Assembly: GCA_007134735.1 (NCBI GenBank)
Contig: SLKG01000037.1
Location: 1 to 64,000 of the forward strand
DNA from: Kiritimatiellia bacterium
GTDB lineage: Bacteria > Verrucomicrobiota > Kiritimatiellia > SLAD01
Reading direction: 5' to 3'
Length of the DNA stretch: 64,000 nucleotides
Positions within the stretch are counted from its first letter, which is position 1. Every line of letters starts with the position of its first letter. This document shows positions 62,457 to 64,000 of the stretch, in pieces. The notes under the pieces were generated by a model. The model was not told where the DNA came from. It did no database searches and saw only the letters and a program-made list of their open reading frames with translations. The translations under genes were made by a program, and so were the position numbers.

Positions 62457-63434
62457 ATGCAATACAAACGTAATCGTGCCTTTCGGCTTGTGCTGGTGTT
62501 GAGCCCGCCCCTTATTGTGTTGGCGGTGTTTCTCGGCGACGAATGGCATCGGCCCTGGATGCTGTTGGAGGCCGAACGCGCGGGCATACTCGAACTCCGC
62601 GCCTGGCGCGTATTGCTTGGGGGGGTGGTGGGCGCTTCACTGGCGGTATCGGGCGCGGTTCTGCAGACCTTGTTGCGCAATCCGCTGGCCGAACCTTATG
62701 TGCTGGGGCTGTCGTCCGGTGCGGGACTGGCCACGGTCGTGGCGCTGGTTGCGGGAGCCGCCGCGTGGGGAGTCTTCGCGTTGCCCGCCGCCGGCTTTCT
62801 GGGGGCGCTGATCAGCCTGGCGGTTGTGTACCGGCTGGCCCGGTCGGGCGCCACGACCACGTCCCATACCTTGATCCTGGCCGGGGTTATCTGGGGTTCC
62901 CTCTGCGGCAGTGTCCTGATGTTTCTGGTGTCGCAGTCCACCGCGGAAGGGTTGCGCGCCGTCATGTGGTGGATGCTGGGCGATCTGCAGGTATACGACA
63001 CACGCCTGCTCCAGGCGGTGGCCTGCCTGAACGGCGCGGCCCTGCTGGGTCTCCTGCTCATGGCCCGGGATCTCAATGTAATGTGGCTGGGCGATGAAGC
63101 GGCCGGCCATATCGGGCTGAATCCCGAACGGCTGAAGGTAATGGCCCTGGGCGGGGCGGCCGTGTTGGCGGCTTCCGCGGTAAGCGTGAGCGGATTGATC
63201 GCGTTTGTAGGGCTGGTCGCGCCGCATGCCGTACGGGCGCTGGTAGGGCCGGATCATCGCCGGTTGATTCCGGCCTGCGCGTTGGCGGGGGCCGTATTCC
63301 TGGTCTGGGCGGATGGGATCGGGCGGACCATCCTGTTCCCGATCGAAGTGCCGGTGGGCGTGTTGACCGCTCTCACGGGGGCGCCTTTCTTTCTTGTATT
63401 GCTCCGGCGCCGGCATCGGACGATGTGGAAATAA
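62457..63434 (+). CDS. FecCD/BtuC-type permease
   Basis: A 325-residue inner-membrane permease with eight to ten hydrophobic segments. LRAWRVLLGGVVGASLAVSGAVLQTLLRNPLAEPYVLGLSSGAGLATVVAL is the FecCD signature and GLIAFVGLVAPHAVRALVGPDHRRLIP the ATPase-contact loop. Pairs with the upstream binding protein and the ATPase, whose ATG comes 4 bases after this stop. Confidence 0.95.
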   Translation: MQYKRNRAFRLVLVLSPPLIVLAVFLGDEWHRPWMLLEAERAGILELRAWRVLLGGVVGASLAVSGAVLQTLLRNPLAEPYVLGLSSGAGLATVVALVAGAAAWGVFALPAAGFLGALISLAVVYRLARSGATTTSHTLILAGVIWGSLCGSVLMFLVSQSTAEGLRAVMWWMLGDLQVYDTRLLQAVACLNGAALLGLLLMARDLNVMWLGDEAAGHIGLNPERLKVMALGGAAVLAASAVSVSGLIAFVGLVAPHAVRALVGPDHRRLIPACALAGAVFLVWADGIGRTILFPIEVPVGVLTALTGAPFFLVLLRRRHRTMWK

Positions 63435-63438
63435 GGAA

Positions 63439-64000
63439 ATGACGGATAATAGTCACAGCCTGCCGAAGAATTCCGGGATGTCTCCGGATGAGCCGGCCTC
63501 GGCCCTCGAAGTGCGCGACGTAACGGCCGGATACGGGGACCGGATGGTGTTACGGAATCTTTCCTGCCGCATGCCGAGCGGAGGTTGCAGTGGGATTATT
63601 GGGCCGAACGGCTCGGGCAAGACGACCTTGTTGCGCGTATTGAGCGGCGCGCTGGTCCCTGTTTCGGGATGGGTCGGGCTGGAAGGGCGGCTTCTCCGCG
63701 ATATGCCCCGGCGCGCATTGGCGCGGCGAATGGCCTGTGTTCCGCAATTCCTGGATATTCCGGTTTCGTTTACCGTGGAAGAACTGGTGGCACTCGGACG
63801 GACGCCGCACGTGTCGCCCCTGCGCGCATTGGGGGAGCATGACCGGCTCGTTATCCGCGAGGCCATGCACATGACCGATCTGACCGGCCGCGAAGACCGG
63901 CTGATGGATGAGTTGAGCGGCGGAGAGCGCCACCGATGCCGTATCGCCATGGCGCTGGCGCAGGAACCGGAGTGGTTGCTGTTGGATGAACCCACGGCTC
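63439..64000 (+). CDS. Metal-chelate/cobalamin ABC transporter ATP-binding protein (partial)
   Basis: The first 187 residues of an ATPase, cut by the window end. Walker A is GPNGSGKTTLL, the signature ELSGGERHRCRIAMALAQ and Walker B WLLLDEPTA. The N-terminal 24 residues (MTDNSHSLPKNSGMSPDEPA) are an unusual polar extension. It powers the permease just upstream. ATAAGGA precedes ATG 63439. Confidence 0.95.
   Translation, partial: MTDNSHSLPKNSGMSPDEPASALEVRDVTAGYGDRMVLRNLSCRMPSGGCSGIIGPNGSGKTTLLRVLSGALVPVSGWVGLEGRLLRDMPRRALARRMACVPQFLDIPVSFTVEELVALGRTPHVSPLRALGEHDRLVIREAMHMTDLTGREDRLMDELSGGERHRCRIAMALAQEPEWLLLDEPTA

Overview
The window is a chromosomal segment from a GC-rich, free-living Gram-negative-type bacterium (lipoprotein boxes, signal peptides, periplasmic binding proteins). 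Several features point to the PVC superphylum, most likely a Kiritimatiellota/Verrucomicrobiota/Lentisphaerae relative. These are the DapL (LL-diaminopimelate aminotransferase) lysine route, a TIGR03790-type secreted protein with thrombospondin-3-like calcium repeats, a DUF4380 protein, four-helix-bundle and GxxExxY 'orphan' families, and intergenic REP hairpins whose spurious translations read EGEAPAEP / GSAGASPS. This placement is inference; there is no rRNA in the window.

Layout. 0-8 kb: TPR protein, rpiB, a secreted protein, ssb with a neighbour of unknown function, a sigma-factor-like regulator translationally coupled to an unknown partner followed by a large membrane-anchored protein, and an RRM RNA-binding protein with a clear terminator. 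8-14 kb: zinc-ribbon protein, D-aminoacylase-type amidohydrolase, CBM-esterase, DUF4380 protein and a lipoprotein. 14-23 kb: dapL and dapF, then a complete oligopeptide ABC transporter (oppABCDF, minus strand) and tRNA-Arg, whose 3' end is repeated in tandem behind the gene. 23-32 kb: HAD phosphatase, GH20 hexosaminidase, tRNA-Pro, tRNA-Ser, and a possible sulfur group (SulP transporter, PLP beta-replacement enzyme, ferredoxin, ThiS/MoaD-like carrier ending in GGG, MTHFR-like protein). 32-40 kb: a minus-strand purine-catabolism operon (ssnA-like hydrolase, 8-oxoguanine deaminase-like hydrolase, three-subunit molybdenum hydroxylase, FMN-binding lipoprotein). 40-53 kb: LysM amidase, rplM-rpsI with promoter and terminator, and an amino-acid biosynthesis run argJ-argB-argD / argG-lysA-dapA-dapB-folK. 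That run is split by an accessory insert (Rrf2 regulator, nucleotidyltransferase-fold protein, double four-helix-bundle gene flanked by direct repeats). 53-64 kb: TIGR03790 protein, degenerate HAD protein, mazG, a cysteine-cluster protein, a membrane protein, remnants of GxxExxY and four-helix-bundle genes, pgpA, tRNA-His and a BtuFCD/FecBCD-type metal-chelate importer cut by the window end.

With dapA, dapB, dapL, dapF and lysA all present, the window encodes lysine synthesis from aspartate semialdehyde through the aminotransferase shortcut. argJ, argB, argD and argG cover much of arginine synthesis.

The most unusual aspect is the intergenic DNA. Nearly every gap carries either a REP-type hairpin (three families) or a run of short degenerate 'words', often arranged as long inverted repeats. 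The four-helix-bundle and GxxExxY genes sit inside this material and look like decaying mobile or intervening-sequence-like units.
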